A DNA stretch of 64,000 bases from Melioribacteraceae bacterium. Its GTDB lineage: Bacteria > Bacteroidota > Ignavibacteria > Ignavibacteriales > Melioribacteraceae. A model generated the notes under the pieces. The model ran no database searches, was not told the origin of the DNA, and saw nothing but the letters and a program-made list of their open reading frames with translations. The position numbers and the translations under genes were made by a program. The stretch is taken from assembly GCA_027030245.1 (NCBI GenBank), contig JALVFE010000021.1:310001-374000 (forward strand), in the 5' to 3' direction. Shown here piece by piece: positions 51,101-58,700 of the stretch; the stretch's first letter is position 1; each line of letters opens with the position of its first letter.

Positions 51101-52423
51101 GCCAAGCAATCCCGTGAATCCATCGGGTGATTCTTCGATTGATAAAGTTATATCGAATTTAACATTCTTTGTTTCCACTTCACCGAATTCGAATTTCAAG
51201 CTCTCGGTAACAATTTCTTTTTTAGGTATATTTTGCATTACAAACAGTGTTTGAAAAAGCGGAGAACTTTCTTGAGACCTTTTAACCTTTAACGATTCGA
51301 CAACTTTCTCAAAAGGTACATCTTTATTTGCAAATGCCTCTATCGAAAAACTATGAACTTGCTTAACAAGATCATTGAAATTTGGATCATCGGAAAAATT
51401 AGTTCTAAACACTAACGTATTGATAAAAAATCCGATTAAGTTTTGTAATTCGGGTTTATCCCTGTACGCAATAGGTACACCGACCGTCAGATCTTCTTGA
51501 TTAGTATATCTGAAAAGCAATGATTTGAATGCTGAGAGTAAAACTACAAACAATGTGGTTTTTCTCTCTTTTACAAAATCTTTAATTTTGTTCGAAAGTT
51601 CTTTTTCTATTAAAAAAGTTTTGTGTAAACCGTTGAAAGTTTGTTTCTCAGTATACGGTTTATCTATTGGTAAATTTAATTTAGAATTAATATTTTTTAA
51701 TTGTTTTTTCCAAAATTTTAACTGTTCCGAAAATTTTCCTTTCTCGAAGTTCTCTTTTTGCCATTGGGCAAAATCTGCATATTGAATTTTCATTTGCGGC
51801 AGATTTATTTCTTCTTTACTCTCCAAAGTTTTGTAAACGGAAATAACTTCATTCATAAAAACAGCAAGCGACCAACCATCCGCTGCAATATGATGGAAAG
51901 TAACAATCAAAATATGCTTCTCAGGATTTAGAGTAATAACAGAAGCACGCACAGGGATTTCATTTGACAAATCAAATGGTTTTGAACCTTCTGCTAACGT
52001 AAATTTTTCGATTTTATCTTCTTCGTTTTCACCCGCTATATCTTCAATTTTAATATTGTTTATAGATAGTTTAACATCAACCAAGACTTGTTGTTTAGGT
52101 GTGGTTTCAAAATCATAAACGGTTCTTAAAATTTCATGCCTTTCGATAACCTTGTTTATGCTTTCTTCCAATAATAAAGGATCGAACTTTCCGGTAATTT
52201 TAACCGTTGCAGGCATATTATAAAAAGCACTTTCAGGATTCAGCTGATGCAAAAACCATAATCGCTCTTGGGCAAAAGACATCGGATATTCATCTGTGTT
52301 TTCCCTTTGCGGTATTGATAGTATTTTCTGCTTCTGAGCAGATTTTTCCATCAATTTTTTTTCCAATATCGCACGTTGTTCGGGTGAAAGTTGTTCTAAT
52401 TTTTTTTGAATGTCTTTTTTCAT
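42149..52423 (-). CDS. NRPS with tandem sulfotransferases, C-A-T-ST-T*-ST-C-A-T-E (modules 3-4)
   Basis: A protein of 3424 residues. Module 3: C (FHHIAADGW near 181), A (near 669; pocket DAEDIGTIVK, unassigned), T (YGGDSLKAA, serine near 1064), a first sulfotransferase domain (about 1167-1450), a carrier-like domain whose serine is replaced by Glu (LGGNEK near 1502), and a second sulfotransferase domain (about 1592-1874). Module 4: C (MHHIITDGW near 2032), A (near 2511; pocket DVYYLGGICK, unassigned), T (LGGDSI near 2901), and E (HHLVIDGVSW near 3091). The acidic tail (ITDDDLDDLLMELDN) probably docks to the DCL-starting protein that follows. The N-terminus carries a short helical segment (LSPEQRAILEKKL) before the C domain. 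Confidence 0.94.
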   Translation of the reverse strand: MKKDIQKKLEQLSPEQRAILEKKLMEKSAQKQKILSIPQRENTDEYPMSFAQERLWFLHQLNPESAFYNMPATVKITGKFDPLLLEESINKVIERHEILRTVYDFETTPKQQVLVDVKLSINNIKIEDIAGENEEDKIEKFTLAEGSKPFDLSNEIPVRASVITLNPEKHILIVTFHHIAADGWSLAVFMNEVISVYKTLESKEEINLPQMKIQYADFAQWQKENFEKGKFSEQLKFWKKQLKNINSKLNLPIDKPYTEKQTFNGLHKTFLIEKELSNKIKDFVKERKTTLFVVLLSAFKSLLFRYTNQEDLTVGVPIAYRDKPELQNLIGFFINTLVFRTNFSDDPNFNDLVKQVHSFSIEAFANKDVPFEKVVESLKVKRSQESSPLFQTLFVMQNIPKKEIVTESLKFEFGEVETKNVKFDITLSIEESPDGFTGLLGYNTDLFFEETIDDFIKRYKIILKNAVENPTVPISELKLLDAEEERKYINEIISPEIETDGNLTLQEMFEKTVSLYPDKTALEYVEYSEDGEFEKHSLTYIELNTEANKLAHYLIDNGITAESIVAISFNKSPEMIIAILGVLKSGAAYLPVDPNYPGKRKLYMLEDSGAELLLVSNDTQDGYAEYSGNIVNISKILSGDSKALNEKNPGIKIFNENLAYIIYTSGSTGNPKGVAVSHKSVVNYILNTYNEYGFSKSDRFLQFASISFDAAAEEIFHAFNIGATLILRPEAVISSPKLFFDFVRELNISVLDLPTAYWHQLVPEIVSGETSLPASLRIVIIGGEKADAIKTAQWLKVIGGKVRLINTYGPTETTIVSLFHLLNNTDIECAKFKEIPIGKPVKGLNAFILDKALNPVPYKFPGELCISGTGLARGYLNKPDITAKVFLPDKFSNKHGGRIYRTGDRVRMQTDKSIEYIDRIDSQVKIRGFRIELSEIKNILTQHKGIEDAIVLPKKNNDGQNSLVAFYIKSRDVKLNGSNLREYLANKLPGYMIPSKFIELVEFPLTQHGKIDKVELLAISDKSSEDKKAHKKPANHLEEVLLQMWKEVLETNEIGTDCNFFEYGGDSLKAAVFINTLQKKLGKVVWVVSLFDNQTIEEYAQYLVANYFESLPKLLGENSEFIKTISVRKSGNRKASIGEEKIRLMREKIKAKSYLKQDARILPKKKGSKAVFILSAPRSGSTLLRVMLAGHQKLFAPPELALLLFENLKDRKRAFAGRDKGWSEGLTRGIMQIYNCDYLKAEEIIGEFEKSGMSIQELYYKLDEMIGDKILVDKTTTYATNLEVLKRAELYFDEVKYIHITRHPSAMIQSYLNSKLNEVFSVDNSFSERENAELFWIINNQNILEFFKDIPEERRYTLKFENLVVNPKQCMKNISGFLGIQFQENMIYPYADKKLRMTDGIHPESHMVGDPKFHEHKQIEANIAYKWQKLPENDYLSNEAVKLAESLKYYISNKDLLEDTSHLINKNIELKFEKYLIQKWEEILGVKSISAGDDFFELGGNEKKAQQFIDLLNKEFNLHIPSKALNFAPTILKFITYAYEYFPEKVRAYFDHVTNQNLIDKKFQFSTKKITDNDINEFEKIIMPVPVTKQQNKLPQAIFILSPPRSGSTLLRVMMAGNENLFAPPELDLLSYTDLRERKEALSGNYSLWLESLIRVVMELKNCSAEEAEEIINRFESQNLGVKEFYEIIQNWLGERKLVDKTPSYSLDINILNRMENWFTDAKYIHLVRNPYASVYSFLEANLDQNFFRYAHNFGRRELAEMIWTVSHKNILNFLKNIPGKRQFLVKFEDLVLNPDIQMRKICEFLEIEYNEEMIKPYHGNKMTEPVKETSQMVGDFKFYLHNNINPKVIDRWKKYHKNDFLNDKAVDISKYFGYGEEDLHVKENLLEIQEINDHREISLSFAQQRLWFLEQLNPGRPTYNIPGTVRIKGKLLDIDLFLQSIDILVKRHHSLRTVFPSAEGRPKQVVLDKYEIDFNFKNLNDLDNNIKNSMTKEIILKEALKPFDLAKGPLVRFRLIQTRDEEYYFLSCMHHIITDGWSIQIFVRELISVYDNLSKGKEIDLEPLSIQYTDFSEWQREWMQSDAYFRQLEYWKTKLAGAPSLLELPTDFPRKPLQTQEGSRLRFAIDYNSFNKIKTFGSETKSTPFVIMLTVFKILLSKYARNNDILVGTPVAGRTRKELENIIGFFVNTLVLRTLIEPDKTAIQIIEEIKRNTFEALSNQEIPFEKLVDELNVERSLSHSPLFQVMFVYNQSVLQKIESDEFVVEPVPVDLKTAKFDITFVLTEFENRIQCDFEYNTSLFNEDTIERMIEHFKNLLNLLLDNPRLKVSEIELVSNYEKQKLLNEWNNTEVEFPNNKTIHELFSEKVKENPERIAVEWNGNKITYGELDKYSNAVANYLISKNIGHDDIVGVYMYPSTDTIAVLMGILKSGAAYLPLDPEYPEKRISYMLDDSKVKVVFVQNELQNKISKEGIELLTVDFNNDSSVFTDFTKPELKLYPENLAYVIYTSGSTGKPKGVMQTHKGLINHVHDSDRRKPVRESVCSLWTSLNFDVSVYEIFYPLIFGNELHIVPQEIRAINDQLFSWLGEHKVVSGYLPPFVLDEYDKWLENHREDSYLQKLLVGVEPIKLKTLSGIYDKVPEILILNGYGPTETTICSTIYEIKEKIFTDEITPIGRAMSNTRIFILDENMNLSPIGVPGEVYIESIGEARGYLNRPDLTAERFIPNPFSKNGGERLYKTGDLAFYKPDGNIKFVGRVDNQIKFKGFRIELGEIEENIKKHPSVNDAAVIIREDKPGIKKLVGYFSVVKDKNTDGAELRNFLSEILPDYMIPSVFVKLDELPKTPNGKIDRRNLPVPTEDDLVLSSEFVEAESKTEKILLEIWKEVLQVNKIGVLDNFFELGGDSILGIQVIAKANAAGLKLSPKNLFEAPTILGLANLANKAKKVVAEQGLISGEVPLTPIQRWFFEQNFKNPNHWNQSILLEVSGKINTELFAKAVKEIMKHHDVLRLRYVKDTNGYRQIFSEMNSHVPFVVEDLSAIESGKISAIITEKSNVYQSSLNIKKGPLFKIVYFKLNEEENDRLLIIIHHLVIDGVSWRIILEDLQTAYELLKRELEVKLPEKTTSFKYWSEKLIKSANDNLWLDELEFWKNLSKNKEYYKIPADFEKGQNTEESKEKVVINIPAEKTEIVLQEVTRKLNTNMLELLLNAFGEALSRWDGKRKHIIGLEGHGREDIFDDVDISRTVGWFTSTYPVLIDLKDAPDVLGSLKYVKEQLRNIPHNGMGFGVLKYLSNNPEVREIMNNIPEPEIMFNYLGVFNREEEEKNKFKKAEESAGDERNPQNLRPNLMEVTGNIADGELILHINYSKNYHEPETIEKLANLFQENILQIIESVKSGAELDISAVDFEDADITDDDLDDLLMELDN
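42270..43560 (-). other. Epimerization domain of module 4
   Basis: It starts at PLTPIQRWFFEQ and contains HHLVIDGVSWR, EGHGRED, GWFTSTYPV and FNYLGVF, the E-domain series. It should invert the residue loaded by module 4, whose identity is unassigned. It follows a GGDSI carrier. Confidence 0.88.
46800..47650 (-). other. Second in-line sulfotransferase domain of module 3
   Basis: About 283 residues following the serine-less carrier. The loop is FILSPPRSGSTLLRV, followed by LFAPPELDLL. The 3'-phosphate site is in LVRNPYASVYSF, and the tail MVGDFKF is like the first copy's. All the motifs remain, so it looks active. It has diverged clearly from the first copy: RNPYASV instead of RHPSAMI, and DKTPSYSL instead of DKTTTYAT. 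The first copy is closer to the module 7 domain at 31395-32245 than to this one. Confidence 0.83.
47800..48030 (-). pseudogene. Degenerate carrier (T*) domain without its serine
   Basis: The stretch IQKWEEILGVKSISAGDDFFELGGNEKK, shown here only for position, has the length and helices of an NRPS carrier domain. The motif LGGHSL has become LGGNEK: the phosphopantetheine-bearing serine is Glu, at bases 47918-47920. It cannot be primed by a phosphopantetheinyl transferase. It separates the two sulfotransferase domains of module 3. It is in frame and otherwise well kept, so it may still have a structural role. Confidence 0.82.
48070..48925 (-). other. First in-line sulfotransferase domain of module 3
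   Basis: About 285 residues directly after the module 3 carrier (GGDSL). The loop is FILSAPRSGSTLLRV, with LFAPPELALL after it. The 3'-phosphate site is in ITRHPSAMIQSY, and conserved MVGDPKF and KWQKLPEND lie near its end. It is very like the domain in module 7, including DKTTTYA and RAELYFDE, so the two share a recent ancestor. Confidence 0.85.
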
Positions 52424-52446
52424 TTCTTCTTCAGTTGCAATTAATT

Positions 52447-55400
52447 TTAATTATTTGTTTTATCAGAATCTTGCCCTAATTCTTCTGGGGATATGCCGGT
52501 TATTTCATTTAACAATGCTTCCAATTCATCATCCTCTTCATCCAACAATTGAGCTTCCAAAACAGCCTTCGCAATTCCATCAACCGTTGGATTTTCAAAT
52601 AAAGATTTAATGGAAATCTCCACGTTAAATTCCTCGTTAATTTTGGAAATTACGTGCATTGCGAGCATGGAATGACCTCCAAGCTCAAAAAAGTTATCAA
52701 ACACACCTACTTTTTCCACACCCAATATCTCAGTTACAATTTTAGTGATCGCTTCTTCCATGGGTGTGCGCGGCATCACAAATTCCGTCTTAATTTTTCT
52801 CCGGATGTTTTCAATTTCAGGTAAGGAATTTTTATCAATCTTTCCGGAAGGTAATTTCGGGAATTCATCCAACTGCATAATCACAGCCGGAACCATGTAA
52901 GCCGGTAGTTTTGTTGAGAGATAATCAATTATTTCCGCTTCGTCAATATTCTCATCAGATAAAATATATGCAGCCAAAAATTTATTATTGGAATCACCGG
53001 CAGCAATAACCAAAGCATCTTTAATTGAATCTATTTCACGTAATGTTTGCTCGATTTCACCAAGCTCTATTCTGAATCCCCTTATTTTTACTTGTGAATC
53101 GATCCTTCCTAAAAATTCATAATCACCTTCTTCCCTAATTCTTGCCATGTCTCCCGTTTTGTAATAACGGACATTAGTTCCATCTGCCAAATTCTTATAA
53201 ACAAATTTTTCTTCGGTCAGTTCACGTCTTCTGTAATAACCGTCGGCTATAATACCGCTTATACATAATTCTCCCGGAAAGCCTTTCGGCAAAATATTTC
53301 CGTTTTTATCCAATACATAAAAGCTTCTTCCTAGCAGTGGTTTACCAATAGGAATTCTGTATTTATTCGAATCGCTTTGTTTCACTAAATATGTGGATGC
53401 AGTGATAACGGTTTCAGTCGGACCGTAAGCATTTAGTAACCTGACATTTTTCATTTTGGAATCATTCCACTTACTCACAAAATCGCTTTTCATTTCATCA
53501 CCACCGGCGATGAACAATCTTACTAAATCGTCCGGCGCAGAATCGGGATGCTCGTACCAGAATTTTGTAAGTTCTTCCCAAACAACTGTCGGCGGGTTAA
53601 CTACCGTAATTTTATGTTGCTTTATCTGTTCGGTGAATTCTTTTGGCGTCCAAAGTTTATCATCGCGCAAAATTACTTGTGCGCCGGTTAGCAAGGGAAC
53701 CAAAATCTGTTCTATTGACGCATCAAAAACAAATGCCGCAAATTGCAGAACCACATCGTTCTTTGTTGTTCCGAAGTTTTCTTTTACGGAAAAATAATGT
53801 TTAACGAAACTTCCGTGATTTATTACCGTTCCTTTAGGTTTTCCGGTCGACCCGGAAGTGTAAATCATATACGCCGCATCTTCCGGTTTTATTTCTGGGA
53901 ATTGTGTTCCGTTGCTTGTAACTTGGTTCCCGCCAATAGAGTTCACATTAATTTTCGTAATGTGTTCCGGTAATTTTCCGCTATAGTCATCCGAAGTTAA
54001 AACAACTTTGGTTTCCGAATCTTTTAAGATGTAGTCCAATCTTTCGTCCGGATATTCAACATCCAAAGGCAAATAAACTCCGCCGGCTTTTAATATTCCA
54101 ATAAATGCCGCGATGTAATCGATCGACCGGTTTAAGTAAACACCAACGGTTTCGCCTTTTTTAATGTTTTGCTTAAGTAATAACCTGGCGAGCGCATCAG
54201 AAGATTCTTCCAGTTTTCCAAAAGTTATACTTTCATTTCCGCAAGTAATTGCCGTCTTATCTATATTTTCACCGGCAGCTTCTCTAAATAATGCCGGTAT
54301 CGATGACTGCTCAATTTCCAAACTTTCATTCAAAGTAATCGAACCGTGTTCTAACACTTCGTCTTCTCTCAACAACGGAATACTATCGATTGTTGCGTCA
54401 CTATCTTCCGTAAAACTTCGCAGAATATTTTTATAGACTCTAATTAATTGTTTGATTGTGAACGATTCGAATAAATCGGTATTGTATTCAAATTTACCTT
54501 TAAGCTTGTTGTCTGTTTCCGTAATGGACATAACCAAATCAAATTTTGTTGTACCGGTATCAATTTCCAAAGGCTCAAATATCACGTTTTCCAATTCCAG
54601 CTTTGCAACCGGCGCATTATTCAATACAAACATGGCTTGGAACAGAGCTGTTCTGCTGATATCCCTTTCGATATTGAGTTTTTCGACAATTGTTTCAAAC
54701 GGTATATCTTGATTTTCGTATGCTTCAAGGGCAATTTTCTTAATTTGTTGCAAGTAATTTTTCACCGTTTCGTTTCCGTCAATCTGCGAACGCAATACTA
54801 ACGTATTGATAAAAAATCCAATTAAGTTTTCAATCTCCGCTCTGTTTCTGTTGGCAATCGGCGTTCCGATATTAATATCTTCTTGATTCGTATACCGGTA
54901 AAGCAAAACATAAAATGCGGCAATGAGAACCATAAAAAGAGTTACATCATTTTTCTTAGCAAGATTCACAAGCGAAGCATAAAGATTTTCATCAATTTCA
55001 AAAAGTTCGAAAGAACCGTTAAAAGTTTGGGTTTGCGGTCGCGGTTTATCCGTAATAATATCCAGAACCGTATTACAGTTTTTTAATTGATTTAACCAAT
55101 AATCAATTTGCTTATCAAAAGCGCCGCTCTCAAGTCTGTTTTTCTGCCAAATCGCAAAGTCCGCATATTGAATTGTTAAATCCGGTTGAGATTTAACCTT
55201 ACCGGAAACAAAATTTTGATAGTTATCAATCAACTCTTTTACAAAAATTCCGGTAGACCAATTATCCGAAACGATGTGATGCATCGGCAATAAAACAATA
55301 AATTCATCGTCACCGGTTTTGATAATTGTCAAGCGTAACAAAGGACCGTTTACCAAATCAAACGGTTTTGTGCTTTCTTCAATGATAATATTTTTTAATT

Positions 55401-55797
55401 CTTGCTCATTGTTAATTTGAATTTCGATATAATTACTTTTTATATTTAATTTTTCATGTATATTTTGTTTAACTTCACCGTTTTCCGAAAGGAAAGTTGT
55501 TCTTAATACTTCATGCCTTTCGATAATTTTATTTACTGACGTTTCGAGCGCATCCGGATTCAAGTTCCCTTTAACTTTTACGCCCATCGGGATAACGTAT
55601 AAAGGACTGCCCGGTTCGAACTGTTCGAGAAACCATAATCTCTGTTGAGCGAAAGAAACCGGTAAGATTTTTTCATCCGTATTTCTTGGTAAGATTATCA
55701 AGTCGTCAATATCTACACCTTTTTGTTTCAGTAAAGCTCTAACAGCTTTCTGCTTTTCCACGGATAATTTCGAATAATTTTTTACTAATTCATTCAT
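52447..55797 (-). CDS. NRPS, single C-A-T module (module 2)
   Basis: A protein of 1116 residues. A helical N-terminal segment (about 1-40, KLSVEKQKAVRALLKQKG) precedes the C domain, whose motif MHHIVSDNW is near residue 175. This C domain must join the upstream PKS product to an amino acid. A domain: TSGSTGK near 650, pocket DAENIGAITK (unassigned, but similar to the codes of modules 3 and 7). The carrier has LGGHSM near 1040. The acidic C-terminus (DEEDDELEALLNEITG) resembles a short docking helix. It starts 2 bases after the PKS stop and ends 23 bases before the next gene. There is no sulfotransferase here, despite the related adenylation code. Confidence 0.94.
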   Translation of the reverse strand: MNELVKNYSKLSVEKQKAVRALLKQKGVDIDDLIILPRNTDEKILPVSFAQQRLWFLEQFEPGSPLYVIPMGVKVKGNLNPDALETSVNKIIERHEVLRTTFLSENGEVKQNIHEKLNIKSNYIEIQINNEQELKNIIIEESTKPFDLVNGPLLRLTIIKTGDDEFIVLLPMHHIVSDNWSTGIFVKELIDNYQNFVSGKVKSQPDLTIQYADFAIWQKNRLESGAFDKQIDYWLNQLKNCNTVLDIITDKPRPQTQTFNGSFELFEIDENLYASLVNLAKKNDVTLFMVLIAAFYVLLYRYTNQEDINIGTPIANRNRAEIENLIGFFINTLVLRSQIDGNETVKNYLQQIKKIALEAYENQDIPFETIVEKLNIERDISRTALFQAMFVLNNAPVAKLELENVIFEPLEIDTGTTKFDLVMSITETDNKLKGKFEYNTDLFESFTIKQLIRVYKNILRSFTEDSDATIDSIPLLREDEVLEHGSITLNESLEIEQSSIPALFREAAGENIDKTAITCGNESITFGKLEESSDALARLLLKQNIKKGETVGVYLNRSIDYIAAFIGILKAGGVYLPLDVEYPDERLDYILKDSETKVVLTSDDYSGKLPEHITKINVNSIGGNQVTSNGTQFPEIKPEDAAYMIYTSGSTGKPKGTVINHGSFVKHYFSVKENFGTTKNDVVLQFAAFVFDASIEQILVPLLTGAQVILRDDKLWTPKEFTEQIKQHKITVVNPPTVVWEELTKFWYEHPDSAPDDLVRLFIAGGDEMKSDFVSKWNDSKMKNVRLLNAYGPTETVITASTYLVKQSDSNKYRIPIGKPLLGRSFYVLDKNGNILPKGFPGELCISGIIADGYYRRRELTEEKFVYKNLADGTNVRYYKTGDMARIREEGDYEFLGRIDSQVKIRGFRIELGEIEQTLREIDSIKDALVIAAGDSNNKFLAAYILSDENIDEAEIIDYLSTKLPAYMVPAVIMQLDEFPKLPSGKIDKNSLPEIENIRRKIKTEFVMPRTPMEEAITKIVTEILGVEKVGVFDNFFELGGHSMLAMHVISKINEEFNVEISIKSLFENPTVDGIAKAVLEAQLLDEEDDELEALLNEITGISPEELGQDSDKTNN

Positions 55798-55799
55798 GG

Positions 55800-58700
55800 T
55801 TATTTATCATTACCGGATTTATTATTCAATAATTTCTGAATTTCTTCTTCTGATAAATTTTCAACTTGCGATATAACATCGTCCAAAATATTAAGTGTTT
55901 CTTCCGATTTGGTTTTTTCTTTTTCGATTATTTCCGCTACACCGGAAATTGTCGGGTCATCGAACAATAATTGCAGTGGTAACTCGACTTTGAATTTTTC
56001 ACGTAATTCGGAAACCAGTTGTGTGCCTGTCAAAGAATTACCTCCCAAATCGAAAAAGTTATCGTATAAACCGATTTTTTCTATTCCCAAAAGTTTTTGC
56101 CAAACTACCAGAATTTCTTTTTCCAATTCCGTTTCCGGTTCTTTATACGGAGTTTGAATATTGGGTCGCTCATGCAATACTTCCGGTTCATCCGATTTTT
56201 CTGCCGCTTCACCGGCACCGGCAAAAGATTCTTCAATTCTGTAATTCAAATCTCCGGTAGAGATTATTACTCTTCCTGAATAATCTGTGTTTATTATTCT
56301 GTCAAGTAACTTCACCGCTTTGCCTGGAACAACAGAATATTTTGATAAACCGGTTTTGTCCATGATTTCATTGCCGTTGAATTTCCATGTATCCCAATCT
56401 ATACTTATCCATTTGGTTTTCGTTTCGATGTTATCGATAAAAATATCCATAAAATTGTTTGCGGCAGTATATAACGAAAGTCCGATACCGCCGAGCTCAA
56501 CACTGATGGAAGATTGTAAAGCAATAAAATCTATGTCTCTGTTTACCGTCTCGGCATAAATGTTTAACAACCCGTCTACTTTTGCGGAAAGATTTTCTTT
56601 GATTTTTTCATCGTTAATATCATTGATTAATGTAAATGCTTTTTCGCCTGTTAAACCCGCAGAGTGAAAAATGCCGTTGATACTTCCGAATTTTTCTTCG
56701 ACATAATTCAATGTTTCTTTGAGTTCGCCTGCATTTTCAACATTGCATTTTTTAATTACTATGCTTTTACCCGGCTGATTAAGTTTTTTCAATAATTCAA
56801 TTTTATCCGCATCAATATTTCCATTCGATTTTATGATTTCATCTATATTATTTGTTCCGTCTAAATTCTTTCGTGTAGTCAGAACGATATTAGCATCATA
56901 ATTTTCACTTAAATGCCGTGCAATTTCCAAACCGATTTTCCCTAATCCACCTATGATTAAATAAGTCCCGTTTTTCTTTATAACTTTATTACCGTCGACT
57001 TTCTCCAAATCGTTGAGCATTTGATTCTCAAGTGTCCATAACCGTTTATTTCTTATGGCAAATGTTTTACCCTGCTCGACAGCGGTGTTTAGAATTATCT
57101 CTACATTTTTATTATTTATAACATCCAAATCATAATGATAACAACTTATATTTCTAAATTCTTGATTAACTGATTTAATTACACCGGAAACCAACGAACC
57201 GCTTAAATTCGGCTTTTCATTACCTAATACTTCAAACAGGTCACGGGTTATTACTCCGATATTAATTCCGGATTTTTCATTCTTTGATACTTTCCGGAGA
57301 AAATCGATGAAGCCGTTCAATTCCTTATATAAAATTTCCAGGTTCGCATCCGTTACATTAATTTCATTATCTACAATGAATAAGATTTTATCGTAATCTT
57401 TACCATTAAGATTAATTTCTTTGTTTTCTTTAATATTAATATGTTCGATATTTAAGTTATTGTTTACGCCAAAAGAATCGAAATCGATTAAATTCGAATT
57501 TCCCGACATTGTTAAAATCAAACATGATTTAACTTCTGACAATTTCCCGGGTAAATAAGTAACTTGTTTCCAAACCGGCGCATAAACCCAATCAAATTCG
57601 TTACCGGATTTTTTATTAATTCGTCTGTCGGTTTTCTTTTTGATATTAAGCCAATATCGTTTTTTGTCATAAGAATATGTCGGTAACGAAACTTTCAAGC
57701 GGTATTCGTCTTTGTAGAACTCCTTCCAATTAATCTCGGCGCCATACAACCACAATTGCCCAAGCGCAGAAAGAAATACAGCTTCATCGTTAAGATTTTC
57801 TTTCGGATGCCGCATACTCGAAACAACTTTTACTTTCGTACCGGCTGCAGTATTATTTTTAACCAAAGTTGTAAGAACCGTTCCGGGACCAACTTCCAGC
57901 AAAACATAATCCGGGTTTTGCAATAATTCATTTATACCATCCGAAAATCTCACTGTATATCTCAAATGCTTGGAATAGTATGAAAGATCGGTTGCTTCAT
58001 ATTCTTGGATAATCCTTCCGCTAACATTTGAGTAGTATGGAATTTGCGGAGCGGACAATCCGGTTTGAGCAACGGCATTTGTAAATTCATCAAGTATCGG
58101 TTCCATCATCTTCGAATGAAACGCATGCGAAGTTTTTAATTTTGTAAATCTTATTCCCTTCTCTTCCAATACTTTCTCAAATTGTTCGATAGCTTCGAAG
58201 GTTCCGGAAACAGCTGTAAGATTCGTTGCGTTCAATGCAGCAATCGATATTTCATCATCTATTAAATTTCTAACCGTATCTTCACCGGCATTTACGCTTA
58301 ACATTGCACCGGCGGGAAGAGATTGCATCAACTTACCGCGCAAAGCTACAATTTTCAGTGCATCTTTTAAGTTCATTACTCCGGAAATACAAGCCGCAAC
58401 GTATTCCCCGATACTGTGCCCAATCATTACCGACGGGACAATGCCTAATGAAATGTATAGTTGAGCCAATGCGTATTCAACAGTAAAAAGCGCAACTTGA
58501 GTTATTTCTGTTTGATTAATCCTTTCGCGGGCTATATCTGCATATTCATTTGAAGGAAATAAAATCTTCCTTAAATCCAAATTGATAATCGGTTCAAGAA
58601 TTCCGGCACATTCATCAACATACTTTTTAAACACAGGTTCGTTTTCGTAAATATCTTTTCCCATATTTATGTATTGAGAACCTTGACCGCTAAACATGAA

